Shown one piece after another: positions 17,785-26,969 of a stretch of DNA of 64,000 nt (within the stretch, counting starts at the first letter, position 1; each line of letters begins with the position of its first letter). A program made the position numbers and the translations under genes. The notes below the pieces were generated by a model that was not told where the DNA came from, ran no database searches, and was given only the letters and a program-made list of their open reading frames with translations. This DNA comes from GCA-1730015 sp964574535 (GTDB taxonomy: Bacteria; Pseudomonadota; Gammaproteobacteria; Granulosicoccales; Granulosicoccaceae): assembly GCA_964574535.1 (NCBI GenBank), contig CAZNOB010000002.1:45783-109782 (forward strand), in the 5' to 3' direction.

Positions 17785-18789
17785 CTAAAGGCCCTCCCGA
17801 AATGCAAAATATTCATGGAGTGTGGAAATCCAGTCTGCATTGCGCGCATAGCCCTGGCTCTTAATTTCATCACCCGCCAAATCCTGCAAAACCTGACCGT
17901 CTTTACGTGTCAGATATCGTGTCCAATCGCCTGCTACACCTTTTCGGATATGAGCGTTCGGTATGGAATCGCCCGGAGATCGCCCCCCGGACATAATTTC
18001 AAAGCGAGTGTTTTCAATGCACTGTAGAATATTTTCTTTACTGATTGGTATGCCTAGAAAATCGATCAACCTTGCCAGTTCGGGTTCTGGAGTTAACAGT
18101 AAATTCTCATACCTGATTGTGCAGTCCGAAAACTGTCTTTCAAGTTGGGACATTGCTACCCATGCATTGACCCAGCTTTCCAGTTCCCCCGTCCTGAACG
18201 CTGTATCCAAAGATGATGTTGTCCTTTTCTCTGATATTGTTCGCAAGCGGCTGATCTCGAAATCACTTGGGCCTTGCTCGGATGTTATGCGTTCGTGCCA
18301 GTGATACATCCCGCTTACCGCGACATCACGACAGTCTCTCATCAGGAAAAATATTTTTGCCTGAGGAAATGAACGTCTATAGGCATTGTACGTATCCTTT
18401 TCTGATCCCATATAAGGGGTTACCTTGTCGACGATCACTTTGGCATTCGTTCGCGATTTGACAAAGTTCAGCAGCATCATGACAAGTTCCTGTGTCAGTT
18501 CAACCCGCAATGCTTCCTGATCAGTCAATCCCCGGGGTTTGGACATGTGTTGTGCGAGCTTGTATGCATACCTGTCGGCAGTTAACCGAAAGTCACTTCG
18601 ACCATGCTGATCGAATGCTGCCATTTCGCTGTTACCAAACAACCGTAGTTCGGTACAGTCAACATCCGGCAGTGCATTCAGCATCGCCTTCATCCATGTT
18701 GTTCCAGACCGAGGAGTAGAAAACAGGGCTACGTGCACGATGTCACCCTGGCATGCGTATCCGGTTGTGGTACTCGTTGTTCTCATCAT
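17785..18789 (-). CDS. Sulfotransferase-family protein
   Basis: This 334-aa sulfotransferase-1-like protein has a PAPS-binding loop 'ALFSTPRSGTTWMKAML' near residues 21-37. The 3'-phosphate site is 'IFFLMRDCRDVAVSGMYHW' near residue 145. It ends two bases before the double-methyltransferase gene begins. That spacing suggests one mRNA and a shared pathway that methylates and sulfates the same product. The sequence differs clearly from the two other sulfotransferases of the island, so they probably act at different positions. Confidence 0.84.
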   Translation of the reverse strand: MMRTTSTTTGYACQGDIVHVALFSTPRSGTTWMKAMLNALPDVDCTELRLFGNSEMAAFDQHGRSDFRLTADRYAYKLAQHMSKPRGLTDQEALRVELTQELVMMLLNFVKSRTNAKVIVDKVTPYMGSEKDTYNAYRRSFPQAKIFFLMRDCRDVAVSGMYHWHERITSEQGPSDFEISRLRTISEKRTTSSLDTAFRTGELESWVNAWVAMSQLERQFSDCTIRYENLLLTPEPELARLIDFLGIPISKENILQCIENTRFEIMSGGRSPGDSIPNAHIRKGVAGDWTRYLTRKDGQVLQDLAGDEIKSQGYARNADWISTLHEYFAFREGL

Positions 18790-19014
18790 TCTATTTGTTA
18801 TGTAGATTTTGGATCAGAGACTGCTGGGTCAATATCTTCATGTATGCGGGCTGCGAATTATGGTGCTATTGGTATCAGTGCAGGAAGTACAGTTTTCCCA
18901 ACACTGTTTTTTTGGCCGAATTTGAAACCAGCGTTTGCGTCTAACGATGTGCAATTCATATAATTCATATGTCAAGAGCATTCCAGTTTGATTGGTTTAT
19001 TTATGCTTTACAGT

Positions 19015-20097
19015 TCATTTGTTGTTTATCGCTTCTTCGTCACACAGAACATTTAATAATGCATCTATCGATTCAGTTCGCTCCTGAATCACCCCTCCTT
19101 CTATAAGTTCTGTCTCTGGTTGGTTTCTGGCATCGCTATTGCCAAAATGTTTTATGAACAAATGCATCACATGGCGAACGCCCATATCTGTCACACTTCT
19201 GCAATCCGGGGCGAAATACTGACCACGACTAAAAGGGCTTGTGATAATTTCAAAGGATGGGAAGTAGACACATTGATCGATGTGTTGTGTGGCTTCTTCG
19301 GCCGCTACCCGTAAAACCGCTTTTGACCAGGTTGATGACACAAAGACATGACGATCTTCTTTTGTGGCGTTGAGCGGGACCGGGGACACGGTCAAAACAA
19401 ATTTAACGTCAGGGTTTTTTTCACGGATAAAATTTAGCGCAAACAGCAAATCCTCTACTGTTTCTTGCTGATTAAAATTATAAAACTCAACGGTTTCAGG
19501 ATCATAAATCCCACCAGCTATTCCTGGAGCGACCGGGTAAACAGCGCCACTGTGCTTATCGATCCAACACTCTGTTAGCCCAAGCGTAAAAACAAATACT
19601 TTCATTTGCTCGATTGCTTTTCTGATTGACGCGAAATGGTAGGTCTGATCGGCTTGTAATTCCGCCTCTGAAACAAAGCCACCTGGTTGAATCTGCGGCC
19701 GGAATGGATCTACAACCGATTTTCCATCTTTGCCCGCCCAGGAAATTGTTATTGGCTCAAAATTCTCGTATGCCCTTTGTAACAGTTGTTTCAGCTGTCT
19801 GGCTGTATAGATGTTTCCGTAGCGGGCTGCAAACATACCGTAGTTAAAGAGGGTTTGCGTGCTTTTGGGGAACATCGGGTGGGCTGTTTCGGTGATGAAA
19901 TGGTTGAACCCCGATTGGCTGAGGTGGTGTGCCACATGCTGAGCAAAACAGGAACCGGCTGTTACCACCGCATCCTCCGGGCATATTTTGAATGGAGGCT
20001 CTGCGACCGGGTCAAACGTCTCCGGCCGGTTGATAGCCGCTTCTTTTTTCCAAAACTGATAGTCGGGTAAACCGCTATAGGGGCTTCGTATGCTCAT
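19015..20097 (-). CDS. GSCFA-domain protein
   Basis: This 360-aa protein belongs to the GSCFA family, named after the conserved motif that is present here as 'VVTAGSCFAQHVAHHL' near residues 45-60. Other conserved blocks are 'VFTLGLTECWID' and 'KFVLTVSPVPLNAT'. The family belongs to the SGNH-like fold and is found in polysaccharide gene clusters, where acyl-ester hydrolysis or transfer has been suggested but not established. The start codon overlaps the stop codon of the upstream SGNH-like gene by four bases (ATGA), so the two are coupled. Confidence 0.87.
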   Translation of the reverse strand: MSIRSPYSGLPDYQFWKKEAAINRPETFDPVAEPPFKICPEDAVVTAGSCFAQHVAHHLSQSGFNHFITETAHPMFPKSTQTLFNYGMFAARYGNIYTARQLKQLLQRAYENFEPITISWAGKDGKSVVDPFRPQIQPGGFVSEAELQADQTYHFASIRKAIEQMKVFVFTLGLTECWIDKHSGAVYPVAPGIAGGIYDPETVEFYNFNQQETVEDLLFALNFIREKNPDVKFVLTVSPVPLNATKEDRHVFVSSTWSKAVLRVAAEEATQHIDQCVYFPSFEIITSPFSRGQYFAPDCRSVTDMGVRHVMHLFIKHFGNSDARNQPETELIEGGVIQERTESIDALLNVLCDEEAINNK

Positions 20098-20957
20098 AAT
20101 AGCGTTTTGATTTGATTTAACACCAAGTGACCATAATCCTGGTTGGCATGTAGAGGGTCACCCAACCAAAATGATGGTTTTAGACAGCGATCGTCATCTA
20201 TTGACTCAAACGGGGTGGGAAGAAACGGTAAGCCGATCGAATCACAGAACGTTTCAATGATTTCGATGTGAATATCGTAGCATGCTAAACGTATTTCTTT
20301 CGGAGCTATTGTGCTCGTCGGTTGATTGGCATAAAGATGCAGGCTATTTTTTAGTTGATTCACATCGGCAATGGGTGGAGGCGGGCTAAGGAAAAAGCAA
20401 TTATTTTCTTTAAATTGATTGTGTAACGATTCAATGAGTGTAAAGGTGTTTCTCGTTTCAAATACATCCTGCATTTGATATTTCAACATTGATCTTGGAA
20501 CAAAATGTCTGGCCGATCGATTCGGGGTCAAGCCAAGTTCTTTGTCTCCCACTGAGTATGGAATAAGATATTCGGTATATGAAAAAATGTTGAACTCATT
20601 TCCAAAGAGTGACAGGCACACAGCATCGATCTCTTCCGAATCCATCTTAAAAGGCACACTGAAATGAGTATACTTTTCTTTGTCTTTTTGCAAAAAATCT
20701 GTAGTTTTAAAATGGACACTTTCGACATTCCAATCGTCTGGCTTCTCCTCTGCTGCTTGTGTAACAGTATGTGAGTGAGACATTCCGATAACGAGCAGAT
20801 TTTTCTGTTGGCCGTTTCTCTGTGCATTTAGTTCGATTTGCATATGCAGCCGTGCTTTTAGTTGTGTTGCCCAATGAAAGAATCGTACGCTAATCGATCG
20901 GAAGGGCGTTGGCACTTTCCCATTATATTCTGCCGTTTTTGCCAAATGTTCTGGCAC
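20094..20957 (-). CDS. SGNH-hydrolase-like protein
   Basis: This 287-aa product is not closely recognised. It has features of an SGNH/GDSL esterase-like fold: an N-terminal beta-strand and turn, 'NLLVIGMSHSHTV' (Ser in the expected place), a central 'DAVCLSLFGNEFN' and a C-terminal 'LGDPLHANQDYGHLVLNQI' that resembles the Asp-x-x-His block. The reading begins at a GTG at 20957. An ATG at 20843 (MQIELN) is also possible. The frame upstream is open as far as one TAA at 20982, and past it to 21134. It overlaps the GSCFA gene by four bases, which suggests a shared role in acylating or deacylating the island's glycan. Confidence 0.6.
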   Translation of the reverse strand: MPEHLAKTAEYNGKVPTPFRSISVRFFHWATQLKARLHMQIELNAQRNGQQKNLLVIGMSHSHTVTQAAEEKPDDWNVESVHFKTTDFLQKDKEKYTHFSVPFKMDSEEIDAVCLSLFGNEFNIFSYTEYLIPYSVGDKELGLTPNRSARHFVPRSMLKYQMQDVFETRNTFTLIESLHNQFKENNCFFLSPPPPIADVNQLKNSLHLYANQPTSTIAPKEIRLACYDIHIEIIETFCDSIGLPFLPTPFESIDDDRCLKPSFWLGDPLHANQDYGHLVLNQIKTLL

Positions 20958-20981
20958 ATTGTGGAACGCCAGGGCACGTGC

Positions 20982-21134
20982 TTAGATAGCCCGGTAACTA
21001 TGTACAACTCTAGTGAAGCTATCGGTATTGTTTCCAGGCTCTATCCAGATATCGTCCGTTAGATTTACGTCATGTTGCCATGGGGCGAGCCCATCGATTA
21101 ACTGCCGTAATTCGGATTCCTTATCTGTAGTCAA
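20982..21134 (-). pseudogene. Short ORF, methyltransferase-like N-terminal fragment
   Basis: This 50-codon frame begins at a TTG behind an AAGG ribosome site, directly after the upstream methyltransferase stop codon. It starts 'TTDKESELRQLIDGLAPW', with 'QHDVNLTDDIWIEPG' next. The pattern of a helix, then PWxHDxxL, then PG is what I expect at the start of methyltransferases of the DUF1698 or CmoB-like kind. The frame ends at a TAA, but the same frame continues open into the SGNH-like gene 27 bases later. It may be a decayed gene start, a leader peptide, or a real N-terminus cut by one stop mutation or sequencing error. Confidence 0.45.
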
Positions 21135-21139
21135 TGGCT

Positions 21140-22192
21140 CTACCTTTTTTGTAAAACAATAACTGTTTGTCGCGCGTGACCGAGCGGGATTACTTCTTCA
21201 ATTTCCATGAACCGGCCCCAGACATTTTCAATGTGGCTTATGGAATGGAACGCCATTCCTCGGTAAGGCCCAACCTGGGTGTGTCGAAAACCGGTATGTC
21301 CCTCTGGCATGGGGTTTTCAAGCAATTCGTAAAGATTTGGTATCGCTTTCTCAAAGCGTAAAAGCGAATCTGGATCTTCTGTTGTGGCTTGTTGCATCGC
21401 TGCCCAAGTGGATTCGGTATGAGCCGTGAGCAAAGCAATTCCACCTGGCTTCAAAACGCGCCTGATTTCTGCAAGCCAGCCGGTTTCAAATATATCGCAA
21501 TGGGTAAATACAGAATAAGCTAAGACAGCATCGAAATAATTGTCTTCCATTGGCAAGCTGGCGAGTGCTGGAAGGCTAATGGGCAATACTTGTTTTGGCA
21601 TAAATTCGGATAGCCATCTGATGTGGCGATGGTTTAGCTCGGTTGCCCAGACTTCTGTCGCATCACTCTGACAAGCAAAATGCCTTAATACTCGTCCACT
21701 CGCTGCGCCCAGCTCAAGAGTTTTTTGCAACTCCACCCCATACTTTTCAGCCAGGACAGTTGCGACATAATAGTCTCGATATCCGGAGAGCCAGTAATAT
21801 TCGTTGTGTTCGTCGGTACCATAACCCTCGCGGTCACGACTGCACGGTATTGGTATTGAATCTTTGGATATTGCGTGCTTGAGGCGCTCTATTTCCAGAT
21901 GCGAAATTTCTGATGGTATGCGCCCGGAGTTGATCAGTCTAAAGTCTGCAGGGTCCCATTGACTTAGAGGAATGGCATTGACGAATGGCTCTCTATCAAG
22001 AGCATTTATAGAAAGATCGTCTTCCCACCGTAATGGCCGGGTTGGCGCACTTTTAGAGTTACCCGGTTGCGTTTCCTTGATGTTTAGCACTTGATTTTGA
22101 TGCCTCAAAGTCATTTTATATGGCCTCAATTTTTGTCCATAGGCATAAGTATAGTCAGGATAATCGGGATTTTTTCTGAGGCTTCTTTGCAC
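21140..22192 (-). CDS. SAM-dependent methyltransferase
   Basis: This 350-aa protein has a class I methyltransferase domain in its second half. Motif I is 'TLELGAASGRVLRHFACQ' near residue 160. 'FDAVLAYSVFTHCD' and 'EIRRVLKPGGIALLTAHTES' are the later motifs of the methyltransferase-11/25 type. The first 100 residues look like a separate extension. The start at 22192 is a GTG; an ATG about 26 codons later would also work. Its place among sulfotransferase and glycosyltransferase genes suggests methylation of a sugar in a surface glycan. The acceptor is not identifiable. Confidence 0.82.
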   Translation of the reverse strand: MQRSLRKNPDYPDYTYAYGQKLRPYKMTLRHQNQVLNIKETQPGNSKSAPTRPLRWEDDLSINALDREPFVNAIPLSQWDPADFRLINSGRIPSEISHLEIERLKHAISKDSIPIPCSRDREGYGTDEHNEYYWLSGYRDYYVATVLAEKYGVELQKTLELGAASGRVLRHFACQSDATEVWATELNHRHIRWLSEFMPKQVLPISLPALASLPMEDNYFDAVLAYSVFTHCDIFETGWLAEIRRVLKPGGIALLTAHTESTWAAMQQATTEDPDSLLRFEKAIPNLYELLENPMPEGHTGFRHTQVGPYRGMAFHSISHIENVWGRFMEIEEVIPLGHARQTVIVLQKR

Positions 22193-22220
22193 TCTTGAAT
22201 GATATTGAGAGATCGAGCGA

Positions 22221-22931
22221 TTATCTTTTAAGAGGCAAGCTCAGGCCTCTGTGAGCAAGAATCCCATTGTAGATGATGTATTCGTCAGCCAGGATTTCAC
22301 GTAACTGAGGTTCATATCTTTCGAGGGCCTCCTGCATGGCTTGTCGGTTCCTGTTTACATTGTTACGAAGCGCCGGTTGGCTTTTCCCTCCAAGTGCTTG
22401 TAATACAATTTGAAAGTCTTCATCGAAATTTTCTGTAATCCCTACAAAGTCAAATTTCTCAATAGCGTTGTACAGGGCTTCCTCAGATGTTGCGGAGTCA
22501 AAGGGTTTTAGATACTCCAGCGTTTTATTCATATCGCCGGGGGATTGCATGTAGTCCTCGAACGTCGGAAATTGATTCTTAAATCCTTCCGGGTCCGTGT
22601 GCGCTTCGGAAATGCAGTAGAAATAGTCAGAAAGCGTCCGCTGGACAGGGTCCCTGAGAAACGTGATGAGTGCTACTCGTTCGCGGACCGGAGAGATAAC
22701 ATCAGCGATATCACGATACCGGTAGTGTCCCGAGATCATCCTCTCTTCACGGTCGAATAGTTGCGGTAAAAGTTTGATAAAACCGTCTCTGAGGTCAGCA
22801 TACCCACCTTCATAGGGACCAAAGACAAATGACGGTTTATGAGGGATCTGGTTGAAAATCTCGCCGAGTGTGTCACGCAGAGTAGTGCCAGCGGTTTTGG
22901 GTATGTGGATATTAATCAAGTGTTGTTTCAT
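22221..22931 (-). CDS. Sulfotransferase, type 2 family
   Basis: This protein belongs to the carbohydrate sulfotransferase group called Sulfotransfer_2, which includes animal heparan 2-O-sulfotransferases. The PAPS loop appears at the very start as 'NIHIPKTAGTTLRDTLG'. The 3'-phosphate site is 'LITFLRDPVQRTLSDYFY' and 'FDFVGITENFDEDF' is typical of the family. I place the start at the ATG at 22931 (MKQHLINIHIPK, 236 aa), because the 31 codons before it are not family-like. It is 28 bases upstream of the methyltransferase gene on the same strand. It is the third sulfotransferase in the island and the one most clearly aimed at polysaccharide. Confidence 0.87.
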   Translation of the reverse strand: MKQHLINIHIPKTAGTTLRDTLGEIFNQIPHKPSFVFGPYEGGYADLRDGFIKLLPQLFDREERMISGHYRYRDIADVISPVRERVALITFLRDPVQRTLSDYFYCISEAHTDPEGFKNQFPTFEDYMQSPGDMNKTLEYLKPFDSATSEEALYNAIEKFDFVGITENFDEDFQIVLQALGGKSQPALRNNVNRNRQAMQEALERYEPQLREILADEYIIYNGILAHRGLSLPLKR

Positions 22932-23170
22932 GAAGATCCCGTTGCTTACCTGAATATTTATCTTTGTCAATTCCCAAAAAAAACCTGTCTGAACTATAGT
23001 TAATAGTAGCGGTAATTTTGACAAAGTTTCGATCCACTTTGCTTTTCACTTATATTGGCAATATAAGTTGGGCTATTCACCAGATGTTAGTTCAGTGAAC
23101 TGCAACGTTGTTTAGCCTCTCAAAGTTTCTTTAGCCGTTAGTATATTAAGTTGTTTTATACAAAGGGAAT

Positions 23171-24196
23171 ATGAATAAAATACTTGTTCTCGGTGGTGCG
23201 GGTTACATTGGCAGCCACACTTGCAAACGTCTTCGTGCTTCGGGATTCGACCCTGTCACTTATGACAATCTATCTGAAGGCTACGCAGAATTCGTTAAAT
23301 GGGGCGAGTTGATTGCCGGGGACATTCGTTGCAGAAGTGAACTAGATGCTGCACTTGCGCGCGTACGTCCCGCTGCCGTCATTCACTTTGCCGCCTATGC
23401 CTATGTGGGAGAGTCTGTCACCAACCCTGGTAAGTATTATGAAAACAATACGCTGGGTTCTCTCAATGTGGCTCAGGCACTTCGCGATGCAGGCAATATA
23501 CCGCTAATATTTTCATCGACTTGTGCAACCTACGGCATCCCTGACGACGGGCTCATTAGCGAAGATAACGCGGTCCAGCCGATCAATCCGTATGGTAGAA
23601 GCAAGCTGATGGTAGAGCAGATTCTGCAGGATTTTTCGTCCGCCCATGGATTAAGAAGTGCGTGCCTGAGATATTTCAACGCAGCTGGAGCAGACCCTGA
23701 TAGAGAGATTGGTGAAGCACATCGTGAAGAAACCCACGTGATACCACGAGCAATACTGGCGGGTCTTGGTCGTATCGATAACTTTGCGGTATTTGGAGAC
23801 GATTACAGTACGAAAGATGGGTCCGCTGTACGCGACTATGTCCATGTAAATGATCTCGCAGATGCGCACGTCGCCGCTTGTCGGTATTTGGTGGATAAAA
23901 ATGGCCAAAGCGACGTATTTAATGTTGGCGTTGGGCGAGGGTATTCGGTGCTGGAAATAATTAAAGCGGTAGAAGAGGAAATCGGAAACCGGGTCCCTTA
24001 CACAGTGAAATCTCGTCGGCCCGGAGATCCTCCGGAGCTGGTGGCCGCCACCGATAAGACACAAAAAATACTTGGTTTCCAGGCGCAGTATTCGGACCTG
24101 CCTGGTATTGTTCAAACTGCAGCCGCCTGGCATCGCATGAATTGGATGCCAGCCAAAGTGAGCCGCACCGGAAATCGAGTACCCAGTTTTGCTTAA
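23171..24196 (+). CDS. galE: UDP-glucose 4-epimerase
   Basis: This 341-aa cytoplasmic short-chain-dehydrogenase-type enzyme interconverts UDP-glucose and UDP-galactose, supplying galactose for surface glycans. The NAD-binding motif is 'LVLGGAGYIGSHTCKRL' at the N-terminus. The catalytic residues are in 'FSSTCATYG' and 'NPYGRSKLMVEQ' (YxxxK). 'YFNAAGADPD' and 'RDYVHVNDLADAH' are family hallmarks. The next gene starts within the last codons of galE, in the pattern of one operon. An AT-rich divergent promoter region of about 150-240 bases separates galE from the leftward sulfotransferase gene. Confidence 0.94.
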   Translation: MNKILVLGGAGYIGSHTCKRLRASGFDPVTYDNLSEGYAEFVKWGELIAGDIRCRSELDAALARVRPAAVIHFAAYAYVGESVTNPGKYYENNTLGSLNVAQALRDAGNIPLIFSSTCATYGIPDDGLISEDNAVQPINPYGRSKLMVEQILQDFSSAHGLRSACLRYFNAAGADPDREIGEAHREETHVIPRAILAGLGRIDNFAVFGDDYSTKDGSAVRDYVHVNDLADAHVAACRYLVDKNGQSDVFNVGVGRGYSVLEIIKAVEEEIGNRVPYTVKSRRPGDPPELVAATDKTQKILGFQAQYSDLPGIVQTAAAWHRMNWMPAKVSRTGNRVPSFA

Positions 24197-26969
24197 GCTC
24201 TCTGAAGTTTATGACTGGTTTTTTAATCTGGATTTTGTCCGAAGTCAATATCCGATGCTTAAAGAAAAGTCTGACACAGCGATAATCAGGGATATACTCG
24301 ATCCGGATAATACCTCCCCGTACGATCCTAACCTCCTTTTTGACGGTAGTTTCTATAAGCGTAATCTCGGAAGCGGGACTTCGCTAAGAAATCCGGTTCT
24401 TCACTTTTTGACAGAAGGTGCGAATCAGGGACTCTCATCAAATCTCTGCTTTGATCCCCTGTATTATCTGACACAAGTACCCGGCCCGCCGATGTCGGTC
24501 ATGGCCGCTTTGAAAGATGCGTTGTCCAGGTTGGACGGGAAGGGCACGTTGCCAGCGTTCCACCCCTTCATTAATGAGGAATACATTCGGCTTCAGCACA
24601 ATCCCGGTGAGCCATCAGATTTTTACTTACGGCTTTTTCGAGGTAACTACTTCATCAGCAAATCTGCACCTCTGGTGGACATCGCCTATTTTGGCCACAG
24701 CGTGCAGAAAGAGTTTGATAGTTTTGCAGAAGCATTCGGCCATTATTGGCAGGCTGAAGAGGATCTATCAACCCATGTTCTTTTTGAGCTGGATTACTAC
24801 CGAAGCCAGCTTCCGGACGAAGAACGGGTTCGCCGCGCGGTTTACCATTACCTGGTCAGTGATCACCCTCTATCGCCACAACCATTGTTTGATCCGGGCT
24901 TTTACCTGGCTTCAACCCGGAAATTGTTGGGTGAAAGCCCAAGGCGTCCGTTTGAACATTTTCTCACCAAAGGACAAGCCGCGGGTTTGACTCCCTCGCC
25001 ACTATTCGACGTCGATTTTTATCGACGGCAAACGCATTGCGGACCCGATGCGTTACAGCACTATCTGGAAGGTGGCCACCGTAGTACCGAGGCACACCCG
25101 ATGGTCAGGTTCGCTGAGGCAAGATTGCTATCAAACGCCGCACTAGACCCGAATCGTTCAACCTTGTCTCGGTTGGCGGAATCGTCTCCCGAGTTGCCGC
25201 TAAGTGTGACACCGGAATTTGACCCGTCTTACTGGAAGCCGAAGTCTGGAAAGGCACTTCCTGCGGATGCTTCTGAAATCGAGCTAAGGGACCACTATCT
25301 GAAACAGGGTTACCCGGCCGGGCTTTGTCCCAATTGGCTTCTATCAGCAAGCTACATTGCAAAACAGGCTGAGCTTGAAGATAAAAAAAACGTTAACTCC
25401 ATTCAGCACTATTTTAGTCAGGGGTGGCATCGGCGCGTAGGTGTAATGATCGCGTTGCATTCTTTTCAGGACACACCGGGAAATCGGACCTGGCTGGAAA
25501 TTTTGCGGGGACAAGTTGATGTCACTGACCTCGAAGTGATCGTTGTTGCACAAAGTCCCGGACCTTTATCTAAAGAGTTTCGTGATTGTGCTCATGTCTG
25601 GCAAGTGCCTAAGCCAACGGAAAATAAGTCTCATAGCGAACAACTGGAAATCTCGATCACTCGACTGAATGAAACGCTGCAAGCCAATCCCCCTGCTGTG
25701 GTGTTTGTTGAAGGCGAGTCAGATTGGCTACTTGCTATGAATCTCAAAGTGTTCGACGCACCTAAAGTTCTGTTTGGCGGCCCAAAGCTTCTGCAAGCTG
25801 AACACGAAGATGTGGAGCAAATAAACACCGCGGCGAACCTTGTCTGGAGTCTAGCCGGACCTGTGAGCGATCACCTCAAGCGCTTATTCGATACCAGTAA
25901 CATTCAGGTACGAGAAGGCTATTACCCTGGAGCGAATGCACGGGCGATAACACGAAGCCGATTGGGAGTCGGGTCAGATGCCATTCTGGTCGTCGGTAGT
26001 GGCCCGCTGGATATCGCGAACGGTGTTGATCTGTTCGGCGCTATTGCAGCCAGGTACTACACAGCATCGGGAACGAAGCCGGATTTGTGCTTTGCCTGGC
26101 AGGGTTCGGGTCCTACACACCCAAACACCCCGGCGTTCTATGCCAGGTATGCCGTGGACATAGCGGCAGGCCCCGGTAAATTGCACATTCTGACAGACAT
26201 TGATACGCGAAGCGTGCTGGCGGCTGCAGATATTTTTCTGCAAACCAGACGGCACCACTCCGATTTTGATGCAAGCGATGACGCCAGGGCCATGGGTGTG
26301 CCGGTATTGCGTATGAGTGACACGCTTGACAGCGACACGCAGACATTTGCACCTTATGATCTTGATGACGCTGTCTCAGCGCTGGCATTCCTGGTCGAGA
26401 ATCTGAAGCCGCCGAGTATCTTTCGCACGGGAGCACTGGCGGATACTTCAAACAATTCAGATCTCTCAAAATTTGTGCGAAGTTTTAATGAATGCACGCA
26501 GTCCCTGGGTGTGGATGTAAAGTTTGTCGAGCCAGCATCTACTACGCAATGTCAAAACCTGCTTGTTCTCACAAGTGAGAAGCGTTTAATCAAAATTAGA
26601 GAGTTCGAGCCGACGAAGCGATATTTTGGTCTGCCTGATAGTGTACGTATTTCACAAGCACAGCTGGAGCATATGGATCTGCCTGACGGGTTCAAAAACC
26701 TGTTAGTACAAGAGAGCGAAAGCGACCTTGTCTTTTGCGCGGTCGAGACCGCAGACCTCTCTGGTCTGGCGGATAGGTTCAATCGGTTGATCGGGTTGCT
26801 GGAGGCAGGCGATTTGGATCTCGATGTGGCTGGCAAGATGAGCGCAGTCTGCGACCGAATAGCGGTGGACAGTCCGGAACTGAGTACAGCGATGGAGGCA
26901 ATTAATCCTCGTAAAGCTGCAGCATTGACTTATACCAACGGAGATATCCCGTGCTCAGAAGCCTGTTAA
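24189..26969 (+). CDS. Large glycosyltransferase-like protein with repeat units
   Basis: This 926-aa protein has an N-terminal two-fifths of repeated units of about 45-60 residues. The consensus is a 'FD..FY' pair, then a '.HYL..G...GL.P.PLFD' turn, for example 'FDVDFYRRQTHCGPDALQHY'. Such units often precede glycosyltransferase domains in polysaccharide clusters. The C-terminal half (about 420-900) looks like a diverged GT-B fold ('DAILVVGSGPLDIANGVDLF', 'VLAAADIFLQT') without a clear catalytic EX7E motif. The frame begins with a TTG overlapping the galE end by eight bases; an ATG at 24255 is possible. It overlaps the next glycosyltransferase by 19 bases. Enzymatic activity is uncertain. Confidence 0.7.
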   Translation: MLKLSEVYDWFFNLDFVRSQYPMLKEKSDTAIIRDILDPDNTSPYDPNLLFDGSFYKRNLGSGTSLRNPVLHFLTEGANQGLSSNLCFDPLYYLTQVPGPPMSVMAALKDALSRLDGKGTLPAFHPFINEEYIRLQHNPGEPSDFYLRLFRGNYFISKSAPLVDIAYFGHSVQKEFDSFAEAFGHYWQAEEDLSTHVLFELDYYRSQLPDEERVRRAVYHYLVSDHPLSPQPLFDPGFYLASTRKLLGESPRRPFEHFLTKGQAAGLTPSPLFDVDFYRRQTHCGPDALQHYLEGGHRSTEAHPMVRFAEARLLSNAALDPNRSTLSRLAESSPELPLSVTPEFDPSYWKPKSGKALPADASEIELRDHYLKQGYPAGLCPNWLLSASYIAKQAELEDKKNVNSIQHYFSQGWHRRVGVMIALHSFQDTPGNRTWLEILRGQVDVTDLEVIVVAQSPGPLSKEFRDCAHVWQVPKPTENKSHSEQLEISITRLNETLQANPPAVVFVEGESDWLLAMNLKVFDAPKVLFGGPKLLQAEHEDVEQINTAANLVWSLAGPVSDHLKRLFDTSNIQVREGYYPGANARAITRSRLGVGSDAILVVGSGPLDIANGVDLFGAIAARYYTASGTKPDLCFAWQGSGPTHPNTPAFYARYAVDIAAGPGKLHILTDIDTRSVLAAADIFLQTRRHHSDFDASDDARAMGVPVLRMSDTLDSDTQTFAPYDLDDAVSALAFLVENLKPPSIFRTGALADTSNNSDLSKFVRSFNECTQSLGVDVKFVEPASTTQCQNLLVLTSEKRLIKIREFEPTKRYFGLPDSVRISQAQLEHMDLPDGFKNLLVQESESDLVFCAVETADLSGLADRFNRLIGLLEAGDLDLDVAGKMSAVCDRIAVDSPELSTAMEAINPRKAAALTYTNGDIPCSEAC

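Noticed and set aside
23651..24133. 160-codon minus-strand frame inside galE
   Set aside because: It is fully antisense to a secure galE and its translation is Cys/Ile/Tyr-rich without family resemblance.
24517..24990. 157-codon plus-strand frame inside the 926-aa protein gene
   Set aside because: It is rich in Trp, Ile and Phe from a shifted reading of the repeat units and has no start context. The main frame shows clear repeats.
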